42,588 bases of DNA from DASSKK01 sp035690495 (GTDB lineage: Bacteria > Actinomycetota > Actinomycetes > Propionibacteriales > Nocardioidaceae). Below, in pieces: positions 29,904-36,651 of the stretch. Made by a program: the position numbers and the translations under genes. The notes beneath the pieces are model-generated. The model was not told the DNA's origin and made no database searches. It saw nothing but the letters and a program-made list of their open reading frames with translations. Position 1 is the first letter of the stretch. Each line of letters starts with the position of its first letter. The stretch spans positions 1 to 42,588 of the forward strand of contig DASSKK010000049.1 of the NCBI GenBank assembly GCA_035690495.1, given 5' to 3'.

Positions 29904-30091
29904 TGCCCGGTCCGCGCAAGGGAGCCAAGCGCTCCGACGTACGCCGGCCGTCGTTCACGCTGCGACTGTCGGAGGACGGGCTGGCGTTCGTCACGACCGA
30001 AGCCCAGCGGCTCGGGGTGCAGCGCTCCGAGGTGATCCGGGCGGCGCTCAGGCACTGGTCGACGCTGCCCGAGAGGCAGCGGAAGGTCTGA
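29903..30091 (+). CDS. Ribbon-helix-helix DNA-binding protein
   Basis: 62 residues: a basic N-terminus (GPRKGAKRSDVRRP), a beta strand 'SFTLRLSEDGLAFVTTEAQR', then 'LGVQRSEVIRAALRHW'. This is the CopG/Arc-type RHH pattern (strand for DNA reading, helix-turn-helix for dimerisation). The direct repeats in front of the upstream gene are its probable binding sites. Its 3' end overlaps antisense with a leftward membrane-peptide gene by 44 nt. Confidence 0.7.
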   Translation: MPGPRKGAKRSDVRRPSFTLRLSEDGLAFVTTEAQRLGVQRSEVIRAALRHWSTLPERQRKV

Positions 30092-30185
30092 CGATCAGCC
30101 GCCAGCCCAGGGCCAGCCCGAGGACAGCACCGAGGATGGCGCCGGTGACCTCGCAGCCGCCGATGGCGAGGATGGCCAGGGTCAC
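30048..30185 (-). CDS. 45-residue membrane peptide
   Basis: VTLAILAIGGCEVTGAILGA continues as VLGLALGWRLIV: hydrophobic with small residues, then a basic/polar tail (RPSAASRAASTSA). The GTG overlaps the upstream stop as GTGA. Its last 44 nt are antisense to the end of the RHH gene, so the two may interfere. Function is unknown. Confidence 0.45.
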   Translation of the reverse strand: MTLAILAIGGCEVTGAILGAVLGLALGWRLIVRPSAASRAASTSA

Positions 30186-30364
30186 CGGTCGCACCCGAAC
30201 GTGGTCTCGTAGCGGTCGGACCACTCGTCGAGCAGCCGGCCCAACTGGCGATCCACCTCACCCGAGTCCCGGCCCTCCGAGCGGAGGTGGTTGGACAGGG
30301 CGGCGAAGGTGGCGATCAGGTGCTCGACCTCGCCTTGGGTCCGCTGGGACGGGATGTCAGGCAC
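30182..30364 (-). CDS. 60-residue helical acidic protein
   Basis: 'VPDIPSQRTQGEVEHLIATF' then 'AALSNHLRSEG', 'EVDRQLGRLLDEWSDRYE'. The GTG at 30364 overlaps the HNH stop by 8 nt. A longer frame to 30475 duplicates the HNH 3' end in another frame and is unlikely. Unrecognised; a short helical regulator or partner protein is possible. Confidence 0.5.
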   Translation of the reverse strand: MPDIPSQRTQGEVEHLIATFAALSNHLRSEGRDSGEVDRQLGRLLDEWSDRYETTFGCDR

Positions 30365-31061
30365 AGCGACGAGCGCGCTTCCGCGCCGCCTCGCGGACTC
30401 GCTGGCACGTCGGACACCGCGACGGCAGCGTTCCTCCAGCGGGTGACGCTTGCCCTTGCGTTCCGCAGTCGGCACACGTATAGAGTCTCGGAATCCCCGG
30501 TCCGACTGATCGGCCGAGCTTTTTGGACTTCTGCCGGTAATGCGACGTCATCTGATTTCTGCGTCGGCATTCCAGACAAACCCGCTGCTTGTTGGAAGGA
30601 TGCTCGTAAAGGTTCTCGCCAGCGAGTATGTGTCCATGCGGACAGTGTGTCTTGACGCTATTGACTGCCGCTGGCCCGACACCTCGAAGGACATTGACCT
30701 TGTCGGTCACCGGTTCCAAGTGTGCTGGATTGACGCATGCGTGGTTACGGCACAGGTGGTCGAGCACGAGGCCATCAGGGATCGGCCCGATCAGCAGCTC
30801 ATACGCCACTCGATGCGCCCGGAGCAGGCGTGGCCAAAGAGCGAACTGACCGTACCCGCCGCCGCCGACCTTTCCTGCTGCCCATGACCAGCACCCACCG
30901 GGACCTGTTCGGTCCACAGCCGCCCAGAATCGCTCGCGGTGGGTCGGCAGTCCTTTACGGCCAACTAGACCGACGTCGCTTGCGTCGAAATAGCATCGAA
31001 CGCACAAGCCACGCGAACGAGCCGGATTCACACAACCGAATGTCGAGCAACGATCGCTCAC
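30357..31061 (-). CDS. Free-standing HNH homing-type endonuclease
   Basis: 234 residues. N-terminal cysteines ('CSTFGCVNPARSRGLCVRCY') come first. An HNH core lies around 83-115: 'RAHRVAYELL', then 'LDHLCRNHACVNPAHLEPV' with H102, N111 and H114. 'CPHGHILAGENLYEHPSNKQ' and 'VCLECRRRN' follow, and a second zinc pair, 'CADCG'/'CPTCQ', is at the C-terminus. This is the classical HNH_3 homing endonuclease layout. Third codon positions between about 30480 and 30700 are clearly less GC-rich than in neighbours, suggesting recent acquisition. The GTG overlaps the upstream stop as GTGA. Confidence 0.8.
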   Translation of the reverse strand: MSDRCSTFGCVNPARSRGLCVRCYFDASDVGLVGRKGLPTHRERFWAAVDRTGPGGCWSWAAGKVGGGGYGQFALWPRLLRAHRVAYELLIGPIPDGLVLDHLCRNHACVNPAHLEPVTDKVNVLRGVGPAAVNSVKTHCPHGHILAGENLYEHPSNKQRVCLECRRRNQMTSHYRQKSKKLGRSVGPGIPRLYTCADCGTQGQASPAGGTLPSRCPTCQRVREAARKRARRCA

Positions 31062-31234
31062 GACCGCCCCCTCGCCACTGTCCAGGCATCTTGCAGATGC
31101 ATCAGCTCCTCGCGGAGCCGTTCCGCGTCGGTGCGCCGGCCCTGCTCCTCGGCCTCACGGATCGCGGCGACGTGCACGGTCATGTCCGCCTCGATGTCGG
31201 CGGGCTGTCGGGGTGCTGGGATGGATGCGGCCAT
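31058..31234 (-). CDS. 58-residue helical hypothetical protein
   Basis: 'MAASIPAPRQPADIEADMTV' then a long helix ('HVAAIREAEEQGRRTDAERL', 'REELMHLQDAW'). The ATG at 31234 has GGGGAGG 5 nt upstream. It is the first gene after the promoter at 31331-31359, behind an approximately 90-nt 5' leader containing a strong hairpin. Confidence 0.6.
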   Translation of the reverse strand: MAASIPAPRQPADIEADMTVHVAAIREAEEQGRRTDAERLREELMHLQDAWTVARGRS

Positions 31235-31256
31235 GATGGCCTCCCCGGACATGGGA

Positions 31257-31281
31257 GAACCCCGCGACGATGGCGGGGTTC
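31257..31281 (-). terminator. Perfect hairpin in the 5' leader
   Basis: GAACCCCGC and GCGGGGTTC form a perfect 9-bp stem with a 7-nt loop, between the promoter and the ribosome site of the 58-residue gene. It could be an attenuator/terminator or a structure that protects the mRNA. There is no U-tract. The rest of 31235-31393 holds the promoter and no gene I can support. Confidence 0.45.
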
Positions 31282-31330
31282 CTGTGGCGTGAGATTCGCC
31301 CTCGGGGCGCAGAACACTCACGCTACGTGA

Positions 31331-31359
31331 ACGCTAGCGACACAAGATCGGCTGGTCAA
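31331..31359 (-). promoter_or_regulatory. Strong sigma70-type promoter with operator half-sites
   Basis: On the minus strand TTGACC (31359-31354), exactly 17 nt, then TAGCGT (31336-31331). The -10 region and the start site (about 31324) contain repeats of the CGCTA/TAGCG half-site that makes up the repressor operators at 5121 and 5175. The full palindrome with 3-nt spacer is not present. It should drive 31234 and following genes, possibly reaching terminase. Confidence 0.55.
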
Positions 31360-31393
31360 GGAAGCGCGCGGTCGTGTCGCGCGATAGGCGGCG

Positions 31394-31561
31394 TTACTCC
31401 TCGCCCTGACAGGCGCTGACCGTGCAGAGGTTGTCGCCGTCGAAGCGGTTGCCGCACGAGCAGACGCACAGGTCATGGGCGTAGTCACGGTGATCGGTCC
31501 ACTCATCACACTGCGAGCAGTAGTGGGTGCGGCCGGCGGCGTAGTCGGCGCTCTCGGCCAT
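31394..31561 (-). CDS. 55-residue zinc-binding protein
   Basis: MAESADYAAGRTHYCSQCDE, then 'HDLCVCSCGNRFDGDNLC' and CQGEE. The cysteine pairs (C15-x2-C18, C32-x-C34-x-C36, C46, C51) suggest one or two small zinc sites. The ATG follows a GGGAGG site and overlaps the upstream stop as TGATG. Last gene before the 31.3 kb promoter; function unknown. Confidence 0.6.
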   Translation of the reverse strand: MAESADYAAGRTHYCSQCDEWTDHRDYAHDLCVCSCGNRFDGDNLCTVSACQGEE

Positions 31562-32568
31562 CACGACACCTCCCGCAGCCCGTGCATGAGTCCTTCCACC
31601 GCCGACGCCCGCACCAGCGCCGGCCGGCCGCGCGCCTTCAACCGGCCCTTCTCCACCCACCGCTGCATCGTCCGCGTCGTCACCCCGTACTGCATCGCAG
31701 CGATGTCCAGCGGCAGCCACGGGTTCACGTCGGTGCCGTCGAGCCGCTTCCGCTCCTTGCGCCAGTACCGCGGCTCCACGGTGCGTCCGCACGTGTCGCA
31801 GGACATCGACCGGCCCTCGTCGGCGTCCCCGACCAGCCACAGCACCCCCGGACAGTCACCGCAGCCGCCGACCTCGACCCGGTGCTGGCGGTCCGGCTCC
31901 GTCAACCTCAGCGCCCGCGACGACAGGAAACCCACCTCGTCCAGCAGGTCGGTCACCCACGGCTGCCCCGCCGCCCACGCCAGGTGGACCACCAGCAGCG
32001 CCGCCGTGGTCCGCACCGTCACGTCACGCGGCGGCCGGATCGGCACCCACACCGGCCGGCCCAGGTCGGTGGTGCAGGCCAGGTAGGCGTCCTTCCACAC
32101 CGCCAACCGGGCCGCGTGGACCGCCGCCGTGTAGGTGTTGTGCTCCTCGACCAGCAGCGCCGCCCACGACGCCAGCGTGTGTGCAATCGCGTCTCGATGG
32201 TCAGCCGCCGGTCCGACCTTCATCTTCGGCCGCTCGGAGGTGACGATCGGCAGCCGGGACTCCGGGGTGCCCGACACCCGGCCACCACCACCCTGGGCGG
32301 GGATCAGCGCCGACACGAGCGCGTCGTGGCGGGCCGGCAGCTCGGCGATCGTGCGTTCCAGCCGGCCGAAACAGCCCGCGCACAGACAGCCGGTCGCCGC
32401 GCGGCGGGGGCGTTCCGGGTCGTGGCGGTGGGCGACGACGCAGGCCCGGTCGCCACGCGTGGCCCACTTCGGCAGGTCGAGTCCGTCAGCGGCTGGGCAG
32501 TCGCACGGCGTGACCCGGCCGTCGTCGAGCACCCAGCCACGATCACCGCAGCGGCACGTCTCGCTCAC
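31561..32568 (-). CDS. Zinc-ribbon and HTH regulatory-type protein
   Basis: 335 residues. N-terminal zinc-like pairs 'CRCGDRGW', 'CDCP' and 'CLCAGC' come first. A helical middle (about 120-225; 'LASWAALLVEEHNTYTAAVH') follows, then a second ribbon, 'CGDCPG' and 'CDTCGR'. The C-terminus is a MerR-like helix-turn-helix, 'AAMQYGVTTRTMQRWVEKGR' followed by LKARG. Similar actinophage proteins of this size exist. DNA binding is likely; the target is unknown. The GTG overlaps the upstream stop as GTGA. Confidence 0.7.
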   Translation of the reverse strand: MSETCRCGDRGWVLDDGRVTPCDCPAADGLDLPKWATRGDRACVVAHRHDPERPRRAATGCLCAGCFGRLERTIAELPARHDALVSALIPAQGGGGRVSGTPESRLPIVTSERPKMKVGPAADHRDAIAHTLASWAALLVEEHNTYTAAVHAARLAVWKDAYLACTTDLGRPVWVPIRPPRDVTVRTTAALLVVHLAWAAGQPWVTDLLDEVGFLSSRALRLTEPDRQHRVEVGGCGDCPGVLWLVGDADEGRSMSCDTCGRTVEPRYWRKERKRLDGTDVNPWLPLDIAAMQYGVTTRTMQRWVEKGRLKARGRPALVRASAVEGLMHGLREVS

Positions 32569-32741
32569 TCGCCCTCCCTCGGTTCCGGCAGCCACACCGG
32601 ACGACCAGCCCTCAACGCGGCCTCCAGGTAGTCGATGTAGGTGCGGTCCCGGTCCATCCGCTGCTCGTGCTCGGTGAGCAGACGGCGCAGCGACGCCACC
32701 TGTCGGCGGGTCCGGTGCAACTCCCGGGACGTGGTGGTCAC
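32565..32741 (-). CDS. 58-residue helical protein
   Basis: 'VTTTSRELHRTRRQVASLRR', 'LLTEHEQRMDRDRTYIDYLE' and 'AALRAGRPVWLPEPREGE'. A basic/amphipathic helix, probably coiled coil. It is held in place by GTGA couplings at both ends between two clearly coding genes. Confidence 0.55.
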   Translation of the reverse strand: MTTTSRELHRTRRQVASLRRLLTEHEQRMDRDRTYIDYLEAALRAGRPVWLPEPREGE

Positions 32742-32908
32742 GACGCCACCTCGGACGTTTCCTGCGGCTCGTCGTGCTTCTCGGCGTCGAGCCGACGCTG
32801 CCGGGCCTCCGCAACCGCACGTCGTGCCTGCTCGGCGTAGTACGCGACCGCCTCCGGGTTGGCCTTCGGCGCGGTCCAGCCGGTGAACCGGCGATCCTCG
32901 GGTCGCAT
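32738..32908 (-). CDS. 56-residue helical protein
   Basis: 'MRPEDRRFTGWTAPKANPEA', then 'AYYAEQARRAVAEARQRRLD' and an acidic end. ATG start 2 nt after the upstream stop; its own stop overlaps the next GTG. Unrecognised. Confidence 0.55.
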   Translation of the reverse strand: MRPEDRRFTGWTAPKANPEAVAYYAEQARRAVAEARQRRLDAEKHDEPQETSEVAS

Positions 32909-32910
32909 CG

Positions 32911-33066
32911 TCAGCCCTCCACTTCGATGATCTTGTATGCGCGTGTGCGGTACGGAACCGCAGGATTCGGCTGGTAGGTGAGTTGGTTCTCCGTTAGTCC
33001 GTCCGTCCGTCCGTACGGAGTCGCAACGGCGACTCCCATTTGCGACCCCATTTGGGATTCGCTCAT
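32911..33066 (-). CDS. 51-residue hypothetical protein
   Basis: MSESQMGSQMGVAVATPYGR, then 'TDGLTENQLTYQPNPAVPYR' and TRAYKIIEVEG. Low in charge and rich in Gln, Thr and Tyr. The ATG overlaps the upstream stop as ATGA. On the plus strand the region contains the short repeat gtccgtccgtccgta (33000-33014). No function assigned. Confidence 0.5.
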   Translation of the reverse strand: MSESQMGSQMGVAVATPYGRTDGLTENQLTYQPNPAVPYRTRAYKIIEVEG

Positions 33067-33452
33067 GCGATCACCTGCCAGCATCCGCAATGCTCGCCGT
33101 GCCACCGGATGCAGTTGCCCTTGCTCGACGCGACCCGCCGGGCATTGCGGATGCGCTGCGAGTCGGCCTGCGACTGCTGGCGCTCCAAGAACTTCGGCAC
33201 CGTCCATCCGAGCGGGTCGGGACGCCAGAGAAAGTGCGACACCAACAGGCCGGCCGTCGCCTTGGTGCCGTGGACGAACGCCAGCGCACCGAACGGGATG
33301 AGGCCATCGGTACCCTGCGCGCCGCAGTAGCCGATCGAGCAGGTGTAGGAGAACGCGGCCTGCCACTTCTTCGGCGACGGGTCGTCAAGCAGCGACAAGA
33401 TCTTGTCGTGGCTGGCGATGTTGGAGTCCAGTCGCACCCACGGAAGGCTCAT
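33063..33452 (-). CDS. 129-residue actinophage protein, possibly replication-associated
   Basis: 'MSLPWVRLDSNIASHDKILS', 'KKWQAAFSYTCSIGYCGAQG', 'GLIPFGALAFVHGTK', then 'ERQQSQADSQRIRNARRVAS' and 'CIRWHGEHCGCW'. The start ('LPWVRLD..F..H.KIL') is characteristic of a common actinophage protein I recall from replication regions. The C-terminal Cys/His cluster may bind zinc. The ATG overlaps the upstream stop as ATGA. Confidence 0.65.
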   Translation of the reverse strand: MSLPWVRLDSNIASHDKILSLLDDPSPKKWQAAFSYTCSIGYCGAQGTDGLIPFGALAFVHGTKATAGLLVSHFLWRPDPLGWTVPKFLERQQSQADSQRIRNARRVASSKGNCIRWHGEHCGCWQVIA

Positions 33453-33649
33453 CGCGCGGCCCCTGTAGCGTCCTGGTCGAGTCGGGCGACCCATCGAGTA
33501 CCCGGTAGTACGTCCTCGGCGATTCGAGCCGGTACGGCGACGACAGACCACCGCGTCTCGCGGACGAGCGCGTACACCTGCCCGCCGGTCTCGTAGCGGT
33601 CGAGAACCAGCACCTCGACGGTGTCCGCGGCATCGAGGTCAGAGCGCAT
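33449..33649 (-). CDS. 66-residue hypothetical protein
   Basis: 'MRSDLDAADTVEVLVLDRYE' then 'GGQVYALVRETRWSVVAVPA' and 'PGTRWVARLDQDATGAAR'. A compact beta-rich fold, perhaps SH3- or OB-like. The ATG at 33649 is 6 nt after GGGAGG, better placed than the ATG two codons upstream. It overlaps the previous gene's end by 11 nt. Confidence 0.55.
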   Translation of the reverse strand: MRSDLDAADTVEVLVLDRYETGGQVYALVRETRWSVVAVPARIAEDVLPGTRWVARLDQDATGAAR

Positions 33650-34376
33650 CGGCATCCTCCCGCCGACGCTTCCTGATCGCGTTGACGACCGCGTTCCGGT
33701 GCGCTCCGTTCGAGAGCATCGCGAGAGCGAGATCTTCCTCGTCGATGTCCATTCCATCGACCTGATCGGAGATCCATTCGTAGTAGTCGTTCGGGTCGAT
33801 GTTCATTCGTGGCGACGCGTCAGCGGCGCCCGACGCGAAGCCGTCGGAGGCAGGTGGATTGACGGAGGTCATGTACGAGGTTGGTGCGCCGTCCTCGTCC
33901 CACTCAGCGGGCGTCCACGTCCCGCTTTCCCTTCGACTCGTCCCGCTTTCCGCTTCTACTCGTCCCGCTTTCGGTGCTCGCGGCAGGTCCGCGTCCGGGC
34001 GTAGTTTCCGTTGGCGCGGCGGCACGACAACGCCGCTCGGGACGATCCGCTGGGCGTCCATGTCCCAGCGGCAGGCCGGCACGCACGCGGCGTACACCGG
34101 GTTCTGGCCTCGATGTCCGTCGGCCACGATGTGCAGGTAGCCGGCCATGACCGCGCGGGCGACGTGCCGGTCCACCTGACGCTCGCTGATGCCGCAGAAC
34201 GCGGCGATCCGGCGACGGCCGGGGTAGCAGTTCCCGCCGTCTCGGTTCATCCAGCGGGTCAGGACGAACAGCATGCCGCGAGTAGCCAACGGCAGCTCGG
34301 TGGCATCCACCAGCGCGTCGCGCCAGTGACGGGTGTGCACGAAGTAGCGCTTGAACTTGGGCGCGGGTACGCTCAC
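33639..34376 (-). CDS. Winged-helix replication initiator-like protein
   Basis: 245 residues. 'ATRGMLFVLTRWMNRDGGNC' then YPGRRRIAAFCGISERQVD and 'RHVARAVMAGYLHIVADGHR' form a winged helix-turn-helix as in phage replication initiators and DnaD-type proteins. The middle is a disordered Ser/Arg/Glu linker (about 125-170). The end is acidic with 'YYEWISDQVDGMDIDEEDLA'. Likely origin or replisome binding (inference from fold and neighbours). The GTG overlaps the upstream stop as GTGA. Confidence 0.65.
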   Translation of the reverse strand: MSVPAPKFKRYFVHTRHWRDALVDATELPLATRGMLFVLTRWMNRDGGNCYPGRRRIAAFCGISERQVDRHVARAVMAGYLHIVADGHRGQNPVYAACVPACRWDMDAQRIVPSGVVVPPRQRKLRPDADLPRAPKAGRVEAESGTSRRESGTWTPAEWDEDGAPTSYMTSVNPPASDGFASGAADASPRMNIDPNDYYEWISDQVDGMDIDEEDLALAMLSNGAHRNAVVNAIRKRRREDADAL

Positions 34377-34672
34377 GTCGGTCCTCCGGTCGAGTCGGAT
34401 GGATCACGGCCCGGCGGGGTGCTCGCCCTGCCGGGCCTCTGCGTCCATTCTCCCTTATCGGCAAGGGAAATCCCGCTGTCGCGGTCCGTGTCGCGGACGT
34501 GCTCCCGCCATGCCTGCCGGGCCCGGATGCCGGAGGTGGTGTAACCGTTCGCCCCGCAGGCGCAGCGCCACCAGGCGAGGGGTGGGGCGCCACCGAACTC
34601 GGGCCGGTGTGTCCGGTAGCTGGCAGCCTGCCCCGATCGGGCGAGCGTGCCGCGCGCGTCGTTACCGCTCAC
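34373..34672 (-). CDS. 99-residue hypothetical protein
   Basis: 'HRPEFGGAPPLAWWRCACGA' then 'NGYTTSGIRARQAWREHVRD' and a disordered C-terminus. The W-W-R-C-x-C-G segment may be half of a zinc site. GTG start coupled to the acetyltransferase-like gene (GTGA). Function unknown. Confidence 0.55.
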   Translation of the reverse strand: MSGNDARGTLARSGQAASYRTHRPEFGGAPPLAWWRCACGANGYTTSGIRARQAWREHVRDTDRDSGISLADKGEWTQRPGRASTPPGRDPSDSTGGPT

Positions 34673-35178
34673 TGCGCGACCTCCCACAGCGTGCGCGGGA
34701 TGCCGTCGGTGCCGCGGTCGTCACGCGGCCGGGACGGCGTCCACCAGCCCCGGCGGGCACGCCGTTCGGCGACCACCTGCCAGCCGGCCGCACGCAGCGA
34801 CGCGCCGGATTCGGCGGCCTGCGTGTAGGTGACGAGCCGGCCGTAGCCGAGCGCCTTCGCGGCCCGCCAGACGGTGCCGTACAGCATCGAGTTGACGTTC
34901 GGGGTGCCGTCCGTCGCGGAGCGGGTGACCTCCAACGTGAGGCCGTCGTCCAGGTGGCGCGCGACCGGCCGGCCGACGATCGCGACCCCGCGCAGCATGC
35001 CCGCGCCATCCGCGACGCCGACCGAGAACTTGTGCCCGACCGGTGGGGCGTGGTGGCGGTGCCACAGCTCCACGAACCCGCAGGCATCGGCGAACGACAC
35101 CGGGACGACGGCGAGGGACGTAGCGTCGGCCGTCGATGCCGCGCGCGCCGGCACAGAGGCGCCAGTACGGTCCGTCAC
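34669..35178 (-). CDS. XF1762-type GNAT-like protein
   Basis: 169 residues (170 with the ATG at 35181). After a short N-terminus comes 'VSFADACGFVELWHRHHAPP', then 'VGHKFSVGVADGAGMLRGVA' and 'IVGRPVARHLDDGLTLEVTR'. 'NVNSMLYGTVWRAAKALGYG' and 'RLVTYTQAAESGASLRAAGW' follow. This is the XF1762 family pattern, an N-acetyltransferase-like fold common in phages; the substrate is unknown. The N-terminal TGASVPARAA is also found in the cytosine methyltransferase at 40742-41785. Confidence 0.75.
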   Translation of the reverse strand: MTDRTGASVPARAASTADATSLAVVPVSFADACGFVELWHRHHAPPVGHKFSVGVADGAGMLRGVAIVGRPVARHLDDGLTLEVTRSATDGTPNVNSMLYGTVWRAAKALGYGRLVTYTQAAESGASLRAAGWQVVAERRARRGWWTPSRPRDDRGTDGIPRTLWEVAQ

Positions 35179-35390
35179 CATCGGCCGTGCTCCACTTCGT
35201 GCGCGAGCAGGAGCGGCGTCAGCAGCTCCTCCACGTCCTGGACGGTCAGTTGCGGTGAGAACTCGGCGGCGTCGACCGTCCATGTCTCCCGGCAGCCCTG
35301 CTCGCAGGACACGACGCACCAGGTGGGCGGCAGCGCCATGTTCCGCTCGCTCTGAACGAGCGGCGCCTCGGGGAGGAACACGTCAGCCAC
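35175..35390 (-). CDS. 71-residue hypothetical protein
   Basis: 'MADVFLPEAPLVQSERNMAL', then 'WCVVSCEQGCRETW' and 'LTVQDVEELLTPLLLAHEVE'. The C-x3-C-x3-C cluster may bind metal; the C-terminus is a helix. The GTG at 35390 has GGAGGTGACCC immediately upstream and overlaps the previous gene by 8 nt. Confidence 0.6.
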   Translation of the reverse strand: MADVFLPEAPLVQSERNMALPPTWCVVSCEQGCRETWTVDAAEFSPQLTVQDVEELLTPLLLAHEVEHGRW

Positions 35391-35721
35391 GGGTCACCTC
35401 CGGTCCGTCGTTACTGGCCGCCAAAGGGCGCCCGTACTCGTCGGTGCCGTGCAGTGCGCGGTTGACGATCCGCACCACACGTTCGAAGGCGGCCCGGAAG
35501 TTGACCTCGCGGAACGCCGGCAAGAGGTGGTCCTGTCCGGTGCGGAAGTCGTCGGGGTCCATCCGATCGATCTCGTTGAGCGCGGCCCGCAGCCGCTGCA
35601 CCTCGGCCTCGGCGTCTTCCAGGAGCGCGTGCGCGCCGATGCTCGCCACCTCGACCACCCGAAGCCGCTCCACCTCGGCGAGCAGAAGCTCCCACGAGTT
35701 GGTGGTGTCGTTACCGCCCAT
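35383..35721 (-). CDS. Coiled-coil protein, paralogue of the 36076-36651 gene
   Basis: 112 residues: 'LLLAEVERLRVVEVASIGAH', 'ALLEDAEAEVQRLRAALNEI', 'FRAAFERVVRIVNRALHGT' and an end DGPEVTRG. The ERLRVVEVASIGAHALL block and the DGPEVTR end are nearly identical to those of the gene 690 bp upstream, showing tandem duplication with a divergent middle. Likely helical and oligomeric; function unknown. Confidence 0.6.
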   Translation of the reverse strand: MGGNDTTNSWELLLAEVERLRVVEVASIGAHALLEDAEAEVQRLRAALNEIDRMDPDDFRTGQDHLLPAFREVNFRAAFERVVRIVNRALHGTDEYGRPLAASNDGPEVTRG

Positions 35722-35828
35722 CAGAACGGCACCTCCTCGCCGCTGTGGCATTCGCAGTCGCACGGGTCGCCGATGCACGACGAGTGCTTGCCGTCGCGGC
35801 AGTCGGGGTCGATCAGTGAATCGTTCAC
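35721..35828 (-). CDS. 35-residue Cys-rich peptide
   Basis: VNDSLIDPDCRDGKHSSCIG then DPCDCECHSGEEVPF. Cysteines at 10, 18, 23, 25 and 27 with His15 and His28 suggest a small zinc knuckle, a recurrent actinophage type ('C..G.H..C.G...C.C.CH'). GTGA coupling at its start and TGATG at its end argue that it is translated. Confidence 0.55.
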   Translation of the reverse strand: MNDSLIDPDCRDGKHSSCIGDPCDCECHSGEEVPF

Positions 35829-36079
35829 CGAGTGCGCTCCTTGTAGCCGTCGATGATCCGCGCGATCTGAGCAACCGCGAGGGTCGCGTTCTGGTCGCCG
35901 CGGTGCTGGTAGCCGACGACCTGCGCGGATAGGCAGGCGATGATGGTGATGAGGTCGCTGCGGGAGCACCCGTCAAGCGGGTGCTGTACGGCCTCCACGC
36001 AGCCGTCGAGGTTGAGCGCCTGGCCGTGGCCGTGGTCGACACGCTGGACACATGCCTGTGCCTTGTCGAGGACGCTCAC
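35825..36079 (-). CDS. 84-residue helical protein
   Basis: 'VSVLDKAQACVQRVDHGHGQ', 'GCVEAVQHPLDGCSRSDLIT' then 'IIACLSAQVVGYQHRGDQNA' and 'TLAVAQIARIIDGYKERTR'. Mainly helices, cytosolic, no known family. The GTG overlaps the upstream stop as GTGA. It sits between the two duplicated coiled-coil genes. Confidence 0.55.
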   Translation of the reverse strand: MSVLDKAQACVQRVDHGHGQALNLDGCVEAVQHPLDGCSRSDLITIIACLSAQVVGYQHRGDQNATLAVAQIARIIDGYKERTR

Positions 36080-36651
36080 CGCGTCACCTCCGGTCCGTCG
36101 TGACCGGCCACCGCGTCGAGGGCGCGCAGGGTGGCGCACCGCCGGCCGTCGCTGTGGTCGTGCCCGTCGACGCACTCCTCCGTCTGGTCGCCCCACGGGT
36201 CGGTGCAGCAGTGCCGGCACACGGGGGTGACGTGGCCGTCCTGCTCGTCGTTGACTTCCCACGGCGCGTGCAGCGCCCGGACCCGATCGATGGCCTGCTC
36301 GGCGTCATCCAGGAGCGCGTGCGCGCCGATGCTGGCCACCTCGACCACCCGCAGCCGCTCCACCTCGCCGAGCAGGGCCGGAACGTCCTCGCGGGCGTGG
36401 GCCATGAACTCCAGGTCCGGCCGCTCACTCTCCGAGTCGTCCGAGTCCGGGTCGTCGTTGGAGCAGATGCCGCGGGCGAGGGAGCGGAACCCGGGATCGG
36501 CCACCTCGACCCACAGCGACTCGTCGAGCGGGTCGGCACGCACCACCCACGGCCCAGCGGTTGCCGCGTCGCAGCGCGCCCGGATGGCGTCGAGGTCCAG
36601 CGGGACTGCCTGTTCCGTCCCGGCCGGCGTGGTGTCGTTCTGTGGCCTCAC
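36076..36651 (-). CDS. 191-residue actinophage protein with coiled segment
   Basis: 'LDLDAIRARCDAATAGPWVV', 'LEFMAHAREDVPALLGEVER', 'LRVVEVASIGAHALLDDAEQ', then a His/Cys cluster 'VCRHCCTDPW' and 'ECVDGHDHSDG', ending DGPEVTR. The first two blocks ('ARC.AA..GPW', 'F.A.AR.DVP.LL.E.E.LR') are typical of a widespread actinobacterial phage protein. The His/Cys cluster may bind zinc. The middle and end are duplicated in 35383-35721. The GTG overlaps the upstream stop as GTGA. Confidence 0.65.
   Translation of the reverse strand: MRPQNDTTPAGTEQAVPLDLDAIRARCDAATAGPWVVRADPLDESLWVEVADPGFRSLARGICSNDDPDSDDSESERPDLEFMAHAREDVPALLGEVERLRVVEVASIGAHALLDDAEQAIDRVRALHAPWEVNDEQDGHVTPVCRHCCTDPWGDQTEECVDGHDHSDGRRCATLRALDAVAGHDGPEVTR

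Noticed and set aside
30365..30475. N-terminal extension of the 60-residue protein to a Met at 30475
   Set aside because: It would overlap the HNH gene by more than 100 nt out of frame with poor coding composition; the GTG at 30364 has the usual small overlap.
31320..31340. A third complete repressor operator at the 31.3 kb promoter
   Set aside because: Only half-sites with the wrong spacing are present; recorded as half-sites, not as an operator.
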